From Boswellia sacra (Eukaryota; Streptophyta; Magnoliopsida; Sapindales; Burseraceae), in assembly GCA_013180625.2 (NCBI GenBank), contig SNVD02011200.1, positions 310,001 to 374,000 of the forward strand: a DNA stretch of 64,000 nt. Direction: 5' to 3'. Position 1 is the first letter of the stretch, and each line of letters begins with the position of its first letter. A program made the position numbers and the translations under genes. The notes beneath the pieces were generated by a model, which saw only the letters and a list, made by a program, of their open reading frames with translations, was not told the DNA's origin and searched no databases. Shown piece after piece: positions 1 to 10,280 of this stretch.

Positions 1-1
1 G

Positions 2-1241
2 GAGCTTGAACAGATGGATGTGAAGACAGCATTTCTTCATGGAGACTTGCATGAAGAAATCTACATGGATGCAGCCAGAAGGGTTTCGAGGTTCCAGAAA
101 AAGAACACCTCGTGGCAAGCTCAAAAAGAGCTTGTATGGCCTCAAACAAGCACCAAGGCAATGGTACAAGAAGTTTGACTCCTTCATGGTGAGTCATGGG
201 TACAAAAGAACCGCTGCAGACCAATGCGTCTACTTTCAGAAACTTCCAGGTGGAGACTTTGTTGCATTAATGTTATATGTGGACGACATGTTGATCGTCG
301 GAAAAGATGCAACAAGAATAAAGCAGCTGAAGAATGAACTATCAAAAACCTTCGATATGAAGGACTTGGGACCAGCTCAGCAAATCTTGGGGATGCACAT
401 TCGTCGAAACAGGAAACAAAAGAAATTATGGCTGTCTCAAGAAAAATATGTTGAACGTGTGATTCAAAGGTTCAACATGGATAGTGCTAAGCCAGTTAGT
501 GTACCACTGGCTAATCATTTCAAGCTGAGCAAGAGATCATGTCCCTCATCCAAGAAAGAGATAGAGGACATGGCGTCGGTACCCTATTCTTCTGCTGTAG
601 GAAGTTTGATGTATGCCATGGTGTGTACAAGGCCAGATATTGCTCATGCTGTCGGAGTCGTGAGCAGATTTCTTTCCAATCCAGGGAAAGAACATTGGGA
701 GGCAGTCAAGTGGATTCTCAGATACCTTAAAGGTACTTCGAAGATATGCTTGTGTTACGGGGGAGCTGATCCAATCTTGGAAGGCTATACAGATTCAGAT
801 ATGGCCGGAGAACCTGACAGTAGGAAATCTACATCAGGTTTTGTTTACACTTTTGCAGGGGGAGCTGTATCATGGCAGTCAAGACTACAGAAGTGTGTTG
901 CGCTATCCACGACAGAGGCAGAATACATTGCCGCAGCGGAAGCTGGAAAAGAAATGTTGTGGCTGAAGCGGTTTCTCCAAGAACTTGGGATTGAGCAAAA
1001 GGAATACAAAGTACACTGTGACAGTCAAAGTGCTCTGGATTTGAGCAAGAATTCAGTGTACCATTCTCGAACGAAGCATATCGACATCCGCTATCATTGG
1101 ATACGAGAGGTGATGGACAAGCAACTGTTGAAACTAGTGAAGATCCATACTAAAGAGAATCCAGCCGACATGTTAACAAAAGTGGTCACCAGAGACAAGC
1201 TAGAACTATGCAGAGACATAGTTGGATTAGAAGCTGTCTAA
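2..1241 (+). pseudogene. copia pol fragment: reverse transcriptase C-terminal part and RNase H
   Basis: The translation carries copia hallmarks. In the first frame, from base 2, it reads QMDVKTAFLHGDL. After about base 70 it continues in another frame with SLYGLKQAPRQW, the catalytic YVDD box (YVDDMLIVG), and RNase H motifs such as GYTDSDMAG, ALSTTEAEY and the ending TKHIDIRYHWIRE followed by ENPADMLTK. The 400-residue open frame (39-1241) starts internally; the true protein begins upstream of the window. A one-base insertion around 66-72 separates the two frames, so this copy could not make a full polyprotein. From about base 70 to the stop the frame is open, which suggests a fairly recent insertion. 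Confidence 0.88.
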
Positions 1242-1290
1242 TTACTTGTTGTTTGTACTCCTTTTTCACATGGGATGGAGGGGGGAGAAT

Positions 1291-1691
1291 TGATGAGCTC
1301 ATGCATGACATTGCATGAGTTCTAGAATTCTGCTGAGCTCATGCATGACATGCATGGCTTCCAGAATCCCTCCCATGTGAATGCATTGAGAGTCAAATTA
1401 GTTAGGCACCTCCAATTTTGAAAATCAAAGGAAGTAGCCAAATTTGATTTGAATTTGTATGCAGAATTTTTCCTATAAATATGGGACGAATTCTGCCTTG
1501 TTTAAGCATCAGAGAGATTCCAGAGAGAGTCCAGAGTCTAAACCAGAGAGTTTAGGATTGAGAGAGAGAGCCAGGAGAGCTCCAGAAATTTTAGGGGAGT
1601 TTTTGTATAATTCTTGTACATTAATTTTCTCTGTTAATACAAGTAATTTTTCTCCCAAATTCTGTTCTGAGTTGATCATTACATCCCAACA
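1291..1691 (+). repeat. 3' LTR of the copia element
   Basis: The LTR starts TGATGAGCTC directly after the polypurine tract and ends TCCCAACA. It contains a TATA-like box (CCTATAAATATGG, near 1470) followed by an AGAGAG-rich leader, as expected for the R/U5 part of a copia LTR. The small open frame at 1459-1710 lies inside it and is not a gene. The ends are inferred from context because the 5' LTR is not in the window. Confidence 0.72.
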
Positions 1692-1966
1692 AGTTACACT
1701 GTCTATGTAATCTTCACTCGCCCCACAGTCTATGCTTATGAAACCTGCAAATCAAAAAATAATTTGAAAAGTATGGACGTGTTTATCTCCATGCATGACA
1801 CAACAAATTCTGAAAGGTAGAATGGGTTCTCACCTGAAGGCTCGGTGGCAAGCTTCATTTCAGCATGCTTATTGTCGGCTGCAGCTAATTGTGAGTTGCT
1901 GATTGCAGCAACTATGACCTGCAGGCATACTGTTAGAACAGAAAGCGCTATTTTCCTACCAAACAT
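1692..1966 (-). pseudogene. 5' end of a malectin-like LRR receptor kinase split by the copia element
   Basis: Exon 1 (1834-1966) encodes 44 residues starting MFGRKIALSVLTV with a hydrophobic signal peptide, and ends with a GT donor at a phase-1 junction. Exon 2 (1692-1744) follows a CAG acceptor and reads GFISIDCGASEDYIDSVT, the characteristic start of a plant malectin-like (Malectin_like, formerly DUF) ectodomain. The reading then stops at the LTR of the copia element. The same exon arrangement (signal exon, phase-1 intron, then IDCG) is seen in the two complete kinases of this window. The remainder of the gene should lie left of the copia 5' LTR, outside the window. Function is presumably lost unless the whole element is spliced out, which is unlikely for an insertion inside an exon. 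Confidence 0.78.
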
Positions 1967-2780
1967 GCTGCCCTTTTTGTAACAAAATCACTTCTCTTGA
2001 AGCTAATTGTAACTCTGAGCAGCCTATTAATCCTTTAATTGGCTCTATCGGATCGAGTTTTGCAGAAGAAAAGATTGCAACATTAATTGATTGTTAACTT
2101 CTCACTTTAAATAGCAATAAGCACTCTTAAGTTCGGCCTAGATATCTATTCTCACAGAACGTGCTACTGTGGACTTGAGTTCACATAGGTCCAATAAAAA
2201 TAGCGCATGTCACGGGACAGACTAATGTTAGAGATCTGAGCCATTGATATAAATGTTATCTGTTCTGATATTTGCATCACAAAAAGTTTCAGGGCACCTC
2301 TGTGAGTACGTTATAGAGAACTCGCAGGGGTAAATCAACTAACGGTGGAAAAATTTGCAACATAAAATTTGATTGATTAATACTAATCCATGACGGTCGA
2401 GGTCTTACAACGTGAACAAGGCCACAACGTAGTTTTGGGGGCAAAACAAATTTAACAAATGATTGACTTCAAGCTGCCCTCCAGTTTGGCAACATTGACC
2501 GCTATTAATGACCACCGCATGATCGAGTATCATGTGCATTACTTCAAAACTGTTTTGCTAAATGTACAGTTGGCTGCACAAAAAGGTTCGTGGACTGACC
2601 TTCAATAGGATCTAGCCGATTTGTTGACAAACATCTAGTTCGATATAATGAGGTGAAGCAGAAAATATGACTTGACCATGAGCAAGTGTACAGATCAAGT
2701 CAAGTCTCCTGTGCTATAATCTTTGCAAAACTGGATTAGAGCCCACAGGAGAGAAAGGTAGCAATTTCTTACGGTTCAAT
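1967..2780. other. intergenic; promoter side of the split receptor kinase
   Basis: I see no coding sequence. On the minus strand a TATA-like CTATTTAAAG (about 2105-2117) sits roughly 145 bases upstream of the disrupted kinase start. A similar stretch recurs at about 9940-10020, suggesting another kinase promoter remnant there. Confidence 0.4.
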
Positions 2781-2781
2781 A

Positions 2782-4458
2782 TCACACGACCTAACCCAAT
2801 TACCAATATTCATGGAATCTCGGGCTTCTATGAACATGACTAACATCCCAAATTTTGTAAACTTAATGTGCCCACAATATATACATTTATTGTGCCTAAG
2901 TAATTCATTAATGAGTAAATGCGGGAGGATCAAGTTGAAAAAATTTAGTTATTGGAGGGCTAAAGTTGGAAATTGTGCATATATGATAATTATATAAAGG
3001 GAGGGGGCTTGAGATATCTAGAGCATTCACTTGCTTCATTTTTCATCACCCCCAGCTCTCTCTTTTTCTCTCTTGTTGGCCAAGACTTGAAGGGATTAAA
3101 GAAAGTTTAGAAGGGAATCAAGGTAAAAATCATACTCTTCAACTTCTAGTGCATAACTATGGATTTTTATGAGGAAATGTTCGATTAAGAAATGGGAAAT
3201 GGGTTTGTTCATGTTGTGTATATCATGAGACAAGTTAGAAATCATGGATTGAAGTAGGTTATATATGATTCTAATGGGTTGGATGATGTAGAATTGCCAT
3301 AGATGATGATTAAGCCTAGAACTCTGCAGGCTGTTCACTGAGCAGTGTTGAGTATGAAAATTCTTAAAAATTCTAGGATTATTTTTTGGCTTTAAAATTT
3401 TTACCTAATAAACTAGACATTTTCAGGAGTTTATAGAATTTTAAATCACTCAAAAATTCAAAGCGTGTGACTTATGGTGAATTTTTGAAATTGTTAAAAC
3501 GAATTTGAATCTCCCTTATTTTGAAATATAGCACAGAGAACAAATTTTAATTGAGGGCCTTACCCTTCATAAAAATTTTTTATTTTTGGTATGCAAGATC
3601 TTGATTGTTTTTTCTTTTGAACTGAAATTTTTCAAGGTTTTTGGAGCTTTACACGAATTATTATAATTTTTTAAAAATCAGGTTTGTGAAACTGAAAATT
3701 TCAACTTTTAAAACAAAGCAAACAAAGTAAATTACTTTTTACTGACTTAAACTCTTTAAAAAGTTGTGATTTTTTAAATTGTTTAAAAAATTCAGTAGCT
3801 AAACAATAAATTGATGCTGGAGCGCCATCTGTGATGCGCAGGAGCGCAAGCTTCATGCTGCAAATCAAGATGAGGCAGAAAGTTGGCATTGGAGCTCGAA
3901 GTGTGTGGCAAAGGAGGGCCAAACCTTTATGTTGAATGTTGTTTTAGGTCGAGACTTGGCGCAGCCATGCCAATTACCTTGCACAAAAGCGTGACCCATG
4001 TTTTTGGGGCACTATTCATGTGACTTGTGGGTGAAGAAATGATTGTTTTCTCATTAAGAAAGGAACGTGTATAATGTTTATTTGAGTTATTCCTGCATGA
4101 TTCACCTTTATATTCTCATTCTAGCTACCTACTGAATATTATGCTTATTAGTTTGTTGTGTTCCTCAGGTGATCAATAGTTTAGACGATGTACGGAGGAT
4201 TTTTGGTAAAAAGATTACGAAGTTCCCTTGGCAAGCGTTGGTCCGCTACAGAACTTTGATTTTTGTGTGCGAATCATTGTTTTGATTCTTTTTGGATTAG
4301 AAATGTGATTAATAGTGATATGATTGTTGTCAATTTAAAACTTTGAATTGTATACTTTTGAGTGTTAATAGAAATCTAATGGTCATAGTTTCTCATTTGG
4401 TAATACGTATGAATGCTCAGAGTCACATTTTGGACCCTTAAGGTACAGGGTGTGACGA
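2782..4458 (+). mobile_element. probable solo LTR (Ty3-like), degraded
   Basis: The stretch opens TCACACGACCTAACCC and closes GGTACAGGGTGTGACG. This is the paired end sequence typical of long plant Ty3/gypsy LTRs (TGTCACGACC...GGGTGTGACA) after some mutation. A TATA-like TTATATAAAGG is at about 2989-2999, with a CT-rich leader after it. No polyprotein coding sequence is present inside or beside it. No clean target-site duplication is visible, so the exact ends are uncertain. Confidence 0.42.
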
Positions 4459-5560
4459 TAACAATTGAGAAGACTCTAAGAAAAACAAATTTTAAATTCA
4501 CAATAACACTAAGTTTTTTATACAATATCTAAAATTCATTTAATAAAATTTTGGCAAAGTTTTCTCTGTTTTTAAAATATATCTCAACCTGAACAATAAC
4601 ACTTTCAATTTTCTCAACATCAAAACCAACTAGTTTGAAAATCCTTAATTCAACTTAATACAACCACAATACATGTTTTTGTGAGATACTTCAAATTGAC
4701 TTATTTTAACATAAAATAAAAAAGTAAGATTATATGGCCACTTCTATGCACACCGAGATGCTCAGCACCAATCCAGCACCACCCTGTGTGGGGGAAAAAT
4801 AGGAAAAATAGAAAAAAAGAGTGAGCTAGAGGCCTAGTGAGTGAAATGTTTTTAATAAATTCAAAAATATTTTTAAATCATATAAAGCATAATAAATTTC
4901 ATGAATGTTTATATAAAAATATAAAATTATTATTTTTCAAATGAAATATCATAAAAATGATAATAGTGCTTTATCTCCACAAATGTTTCCATTTCCAGAA
5001 ATATCAATTAATTGATTATTTTTCAATTGAAATATCATAAAAATAATAATAATTTTAACTAAAAAAACATTTCCATATTTCAAATAATCAGAAAATCATT
5101 AAAAAAATCCATACCAAATAAGCACCCACGAAAAATCTGTCATATTTGGTGCACATAGGCAGAGGGGACAATCTCAATCATATCAGTTGCTAACATACTC
5201 ATCATCCATACAACATCATTATCTCATCCACATATATACATCAAATTCATATACCATGGGGAAGGGGGAGTTTGTCATACCTGACGATAGATTCGCCCAA
5301 GAAGAAGGGGACGATCCAACAATAACGGGGAAGAGTATTTACATAGTTGTTTCTTTTCTTCAAATTAATTAATTTTACTCAATTTTCATAATGAATAATA
5401 ATTCTCACATCATATAAAGTTTTTCATTCTGAAATTGATTCAAAAATTAATAAATCATATAATTCTTCATAAATTCATAATTTTTTCATATATTTTTGCT
5501 CAAATTCACAATTTTCATAAACTTTAGCTCACAATAAAGAAATTGAATGTAACATCGTTG
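4459..5560. other. AT-rich intergenic sequence, no gene recognised
   Basis: The stretch is very AT-rich with short open frames only. It contains a GAGTGAGCTAGAGGCCTAG segment and an ATACCATGGGGAAGG segment that look repeat-derived, but I cannot assign them. Confidence 0.3.
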
Positions 5561-6950
5561 TCTGCATGTGGCACTTTATACTTGTGTATGGCACTTAATG
5601 GTCTCGCATGTGACACTTTGTACTCTGTGTAACACTTTGTGATTCCCATAAACCCTTAAGAGATAGCCTCCACACAATCTCAAGCGGTGACCCCTATGCG
5701 CGCCTTCGAGAGCTGGTCCTCATGCATGCACGAAGCCCAACAATTTGGCCCACTATAAAAAATCGTCCGCTTTGGACACACAATCTGTCACGGCTTTGCT
5801 TTCAGATTTTGCAACCTAGAAGGTCTAAAGAGCTCACGGGATATATAAGCTCTTTACATATCTTATTCTCAAGCGATGTGGCTTCCGGTTGGGCTACCAT
5901 TTGTCACATCCCGATCCGCATATGGCACTTTGCACTGTATGTAACACTTTGTTGTTCCCATAAATCTTCAAGAGGTGGGCCCCACACAGTCTCAATAGGT
6001 TACATCCACGTATGTGAAGTCCAACACCTTGATCCACTGTCGGATATTGTTTGCTTTGGATACACAGTCTGTCATCCCACAGTTCCAGTTGGGCTAGGCT
6101 ATGATACCATTTGTAATATCTAGGCCCGCATGTGACACTTTGCACTTGTGTGTGACACTTCGTAGTCTTCATAAACTCTCAAGAGGCGGTGCCCCCCATA
6201 AGCGCTTTCGAGAGGTGCCTTCACAAAGTCTCAAGAGGTAGCCTCCATGCATGCACGAAGCTCAATATCTCGATCCACTGTCGAATATTATCCGTATTGG
6301 ACACACAGTCCGTCATGATTTTGCTTTTGAACTTTGCAACCAAAAAGCCTCCAAGAACTTAAAGAGCTATATAAGCTCTTCACATAGTTTCCGTGAACTC
6401 TTTAAGTTGTTAGAGGCCCTTTGGATTGCAAAGCCCAAAAGCAAAACTGTAATGAACTGTGTATCCAAAGTGGACAATTTTTTATGGTAGAGCGGAGTGT
6501 TGGAGTTCATGTGGGTTCACACAAAGGGTCCACCGCTTAAGACTATGCAGGTGCCACTGCTTGAGACTATGCAGGTCCACCTCTTTAGGGTTTATGGGGA
6601 CCGCAAAGTATCATATACAGTGTAAAGTGTCACATGCAGGTCAGGATATGACAAATGATATTAGAGCCTAATCCAACCGGAAGTCACATCGCTTGAGAAT
6701 AAGATATGTGAAGAGCTTTTTAAGCTTTTGGGGGCTTTTTGGATTGCCAAGCCTGAAAGCAAAACCGTGATTGACTATGTGTCCAAAACGAACAATATCT
6801 GACATTGGGTTGGGGTGTTGGACTTCATGCACGCGCATGCATGTTGACCACCTCTTGAGACTATGTGGGGCCACCTCTTGAGAGTTTATGGCGATTGTAA
6901 AGTGTCATACACAATATAAAATGCCACATGCGGGTCGAAATGTGACATTG
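5560..6950. repeat. cluster of direct and inverted copies of one repeat unit
   Basis: Related units with the core GCATGTGACACTTTG, then CCCATAAACTCTCAAGAGG, occur in plus orientation from about 5565, 5915 and 6125, and in minus orientation reading leftwards from about 6945 and 6640. Units also share a segment ending CTCAAGCGATGTGGCTTCCGG. At 6090 and 6655 the sequence next to a unit end resembles TGGTATCAGAGCC, the usual methionine-tRNA primer-binding site of plant retroelements. This suggests degenerate TRIM-like elements, nested and inverted. The open frames in the region are incidental. Confidence 0.55.
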
Positions 6951-7289
6951 AATTTTCTTTTCTTTAATTCAATAAATCAACATAAAAATAATTTCTATTT
7001 TTCTAAAATCTCAAATAATTTAAATTTGTCATACTGAAACATAAAATACATAAATATAAAGAATCTGCTATGAAATAAATAAATGTTTAAAATAAAATTT
7101 CCACTCACAATCTGGAGATCAAACTTGGTTAGCTCCAATCTAATGCTAACTAGCATCAAAATTGAATTTCTTCCTATGCATAAACCAAACACTATATTAG
7201 AAAATTTAATTCAAACAAAATCACCCACCCAAAACTGAAATTCCCCACTTAAAAATTCAATTCTCACCAACCTTATACAATATACAATT

Positions 7290-7880
7290 AATTATTCCTA
7301 TTTCCATTCTTTTTTTTTTCCCACCATTCCACTTTATTTCGGCCGCCCATATTGTATATTTTTCTTTTCTTTTCCTCCTCCACCTACATGCGTCCTCTCT
7401 TGCTTAACCATCAAAGCATCAAACAAAAACACTCCTCTGTGCCTCTGTCTATTCATCAAACATCCAACTTCCAAATCTCTCTTCTTTTATATTATTTTGT
7501 AAAAACTCCACTCCCACGTTCCCTATAACTGGCTTCCCTCTCTTTCACTCTGTTGAAGATAATTAATTGAAATTATTATTTATTTTTTATCTTCTCTCTG
7601 TTCTTCCTCTCAGTCTCTCTCTTGTATGAATCTTTCTTCGTCTTCTCTCTCTCTTAGTTTCTCAATAAATTTCTCTCTCTCCCTTGCGGTCTGTCTTCTC
7701 TTCCAGAGCAAGAAATTTATTTTTCTTTTCGTTTATCTGTCTCTTGGTTCCTCTCCCTTTCTTGTATAAACCTTCCTTTTTTTTTTTTTTTTGTCTCTCT
7801 CTCTCTCTCTCTCTCTCTCAAACTCCGTCTCTCAATTCCTCTTTTCCTTACTTCTCTAGAAGACACCTGACTTCAAGCGA
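7290..7880. repeat. pyrimidine-rich tract with CT microsatellite
   Basis: The plus strand is strongly pyrimidine-rich, with a T run (about 7778-7792) followed by a (CT)n run (about 7795-7820). No supported gene is attached to it. It could be a 5' leader of an unseen plus-strand transcript, but nothing downstream supports a coding region. Confidence 0.6.
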
Positions 7881-8360
7881 ATGAAGAAAAATATCCACAA
7901 TAATATATTTAATTTTTTATACCCTGAGTGACTTATCAACCTTTTTAACTTCAAAGAAATTTCAACCTCATGTCTCTCACTTAACCCACCAACATGAATC
8001 ACTTTATCCTGAAACAAAATTTAAAATATTATTCTTTCCGCTTAGTAACTATGTTTAGACACGCACTGGAATAAAAAATTCAACTTGTTATAATATTTTC
8101 TAAAGTACAAACTCCATAGATTAAGGCTTACGATCCACCACTTTTGTCCTCTTATCGTTAAAAATATTGTAAAATCTAATCACAGTTGTCTCCCTCCTAT
8201 ATCTAAATCCAGCCACGTAAATCATTCTTTACTTTATGAAGAGAATTTTTTTACAATTTAAATACCCCTTTTACGCAAAATACAAATGGGTTGGGCTTTA
8301 AAGAAAAATTGATCCAAACCCAAATAAGTAATTTGACCCAGCGAATACATCATATAAAAT

Positions 8361-9128
8361 AGGGAAAATTGAGAAAATAGACAAAATTAGGAACCTTGTT
8401 GAAATTTAGACACGTTCTCAAAAATTTTTATGCCATAGACACTTTCTTGATAAAAAGACCCAATTACCCTTATTTTTCAATTTTTTTTCAAAGGCTCATT
8501 TCCGAAACCCATCTCCCGCGAAGAAGAAGACACTCGACACTCGAAAACAACCTGTCGAGTCATGTCGAGTTATGTAATATCGAGTGTCGAGTGTTTTCGA
8601 GTGGTGAAATGTCGAGTGTCGAGTGTTTTCGAGTGGTGAAATGTCGAGTTTCGAGTGTTGTCGAGTGGTGAAATGTCGAGTTTCGAGTGTTTTCGAATGG
8701 TGAAATGTCGAGGTGAAATGTCGAGTTTCGAGTGTTTTCGAGTGGTGAAATGTCGAGTTTCGAGTTTGTCGAATGGTGAAATGTCGAGTTTCGAGTGTTT
8801 TCGAGTGGTGAAATGTCGAGTTTCGAGTTTGTCGAATGGTGAAATGTCGAGTGTCGAGTGTTTTCGAGTGGTGAAATATCGAGTGTCGAGTTGTGTCGAG
8901 TGTCGTCTCCGCGTGATATAATGCTCTAATTTCTTTTTAGTCCCCATAGTTTGTAATTTAACAATTTCATCCCCAAAAAGAGTGTCGGATGCAAGTAATC
9001 ACATGCAAGTAATTTCAAAGGGTATTTTAGTCTTTTTATCAAGAAAGTGTCTATGACATGAAAATTTTTGAGAACGTGTCCATTTTTCAATGAGACCCCC
9101 TAATTTTATCTATTTTCTCAATTTTTCC
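8361..9128. mobile_element. long-TIR DNA transposon remnant (MULE-like) filled with a minisatellite
   Basis: The left end AGGGAAAATTGAGAAAATAGA is matched in inverted form by the right end TCTATTTTCTCAATTTTTCC. The inverted repeats stay similar for about 110 bases, including a shared segment around GACACGTTCTCAAAAATTTT and AGACACTTTCTTGATAAAAA. The direct repeat TATAAAAT flanks both ends (8353-8360 and 9129-9136), a target-site duplication of 8 bases, or 9 with one mismatch. Long TIRs with an 8-9 bp duplication suggest a Mutator-like non-autonomous element. There is no transposase. The interior is mostly tandem repeat. Confidence 0.72.
8530..8918. repeat. TCGAG-type minisatellite inside the TIR element
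   Basis: Tandem copies of about 29-32 bases built from GTCGAGT(G/T)TCGAG plus a tail like TGTTTTCGAGTGGTGAAAT repeat about ten times, with small variants (TCGAATGG, and a shortened unit). Both strands are open over long stretches (88 and 125 codons) only because the unit lacks stops; these are not genes. Confidence 0.88.
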
Positions 9129-9136
9129 TATAAAAT

Positions 9137-10280
9137 ACCAACTCAAAGCATATTAGCCCAAAACAATTTCATGAATTAAAAACATAGGCCCAAAATAATT
9201 TAATTCATGGTCATCACAGAATATCTGGCTCATTTTTTATCGTCTGATAATAAGGTCCTCGTTACTACACTGCACTGGTCCCTTGAACCTTAATAACTAG
9301 TAAATTGGAGTTAATAGATCTTTTACAGCTAACAGAGCTTGTTAGCTCATATTCCTTTGGGCAACAAATTTCAGAATAAGGAAATCGCTATGTAGCTGAT
9401 CAATAACATTATTAAGCGTATAATAATCGTTGGATAGGGCTTCTGACTGTCACTTCCTTCTTGCGGGAGTTGTAAATTTTTAGCCAACAATTAACTTTAG
9501 TTTGCAAGATAGTGGATGTGAGATGGCAAGTCACAGAAATTTTATATGTTGCTCTTCAGACTCTGTGCTCTCTGACTATGTATTATCAAAACTACGCTTT
9601 ACTTAAGGTAATTAGCTTTTTCAGATTATGTATAGTGATGTGCATGAATTAATATATAAGGTAATTTATGAGAATCAAGTAGCCATTTAAGTGATTTTCA
9701 TGAAAGAAATATTGTTACAAGGCCAAATAGTTTTCTAGCACATATTCCACTGAAGGACATATAGAAATTTGTGTAAACTCCATTACTGAATTTTGTGCTA
9801 AATAAGTTTTTGTTTTAAACCAACCTAAATAGTACTCCAGTTTGATGAAAATCTGCCGGACTTGGTGAATTTAGACTTTTAGGAATTCTGGGCAGCATAT
9901 TAGTTGGTCAAATGGCTCTATACAAGTTCTGCAACAAAAATGCATACAACATTCACTGATGTTCAACATCTCGCTTTAAATAGCAAGTGTACATGCAAGT
10001 TCTCCCTATATCTATTTTCTTTTATAGCAGAGCATAAGTAGCTTATATTCCTTTGGCAACAAATTACAGAATAAGGAATTGGCAATGTTACTGATGCAAC
10101 AACGTTACTAAGCCAATGACAATCCTTGGATACTGATCTTAGACAATGGCTGATCAGATTTTAAGAGTTATCATTCACTTAGTAACATTATCGGTTTAGT
10201 AACAAACATGCAACAAAACCACGTATTTGAACCTGCTAAAGAATGAATGATATATTTAACAAAGATCTAATCATCTTCTT
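9137..10280. other. intergenic, with a partial direct duplication
   Basis: I see no gene. A segment of about 110-120 bases around 9345-9460 (CATATTCCTTTGGGCAACAAATT...) recurs in direct orientation at about 10040-10140 (TTATATTCCTTTGGCAACAAATT...), each followed by an AATC(G/C)TTGGATA segment. The second copy lies just downstream of the kinase that ends at 10281, so this is probably duplicated kinase 3' flank. Confidence 0.4.

Larger units (their letters stand above)
1..1691 (+). mobile_element. 3' part of a Ty1/copia LTR retrotransposon
   Basis: The segment runs from the window edge through the reverse transcriptase/RNase H end of a copia polyprotein, a purine-rich tract (1273-1290, GGATGGAGGGGGGAGAAT) and a probable 3' LTR (1291-1691). 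The order pol, polypurine tract, LTR beginning TG and ending CA is the copia layout. The 5' LTR, gag, protease and integrase lie outside the window. Base 1692 onward is receptor-kinase exon sequence on the minus strand, so the right edge is well placed. The element is probably not autonomous because the pol frame shifts near position 70. Confidence 0.88.

Noticed and set aside
5722..6172. Open frames of 90-130 codons in the repeat cluster
   Set aside because: They fall in inverted repeat units, with antisense partners in the same unit and no protein signature.
8570..8947. Long open frames on both strands of the TCGAG array
   Set aside because: They exist only because the repeat unit lacks stop codons; there is no promoter, no splice context and a purely repetitive translation.
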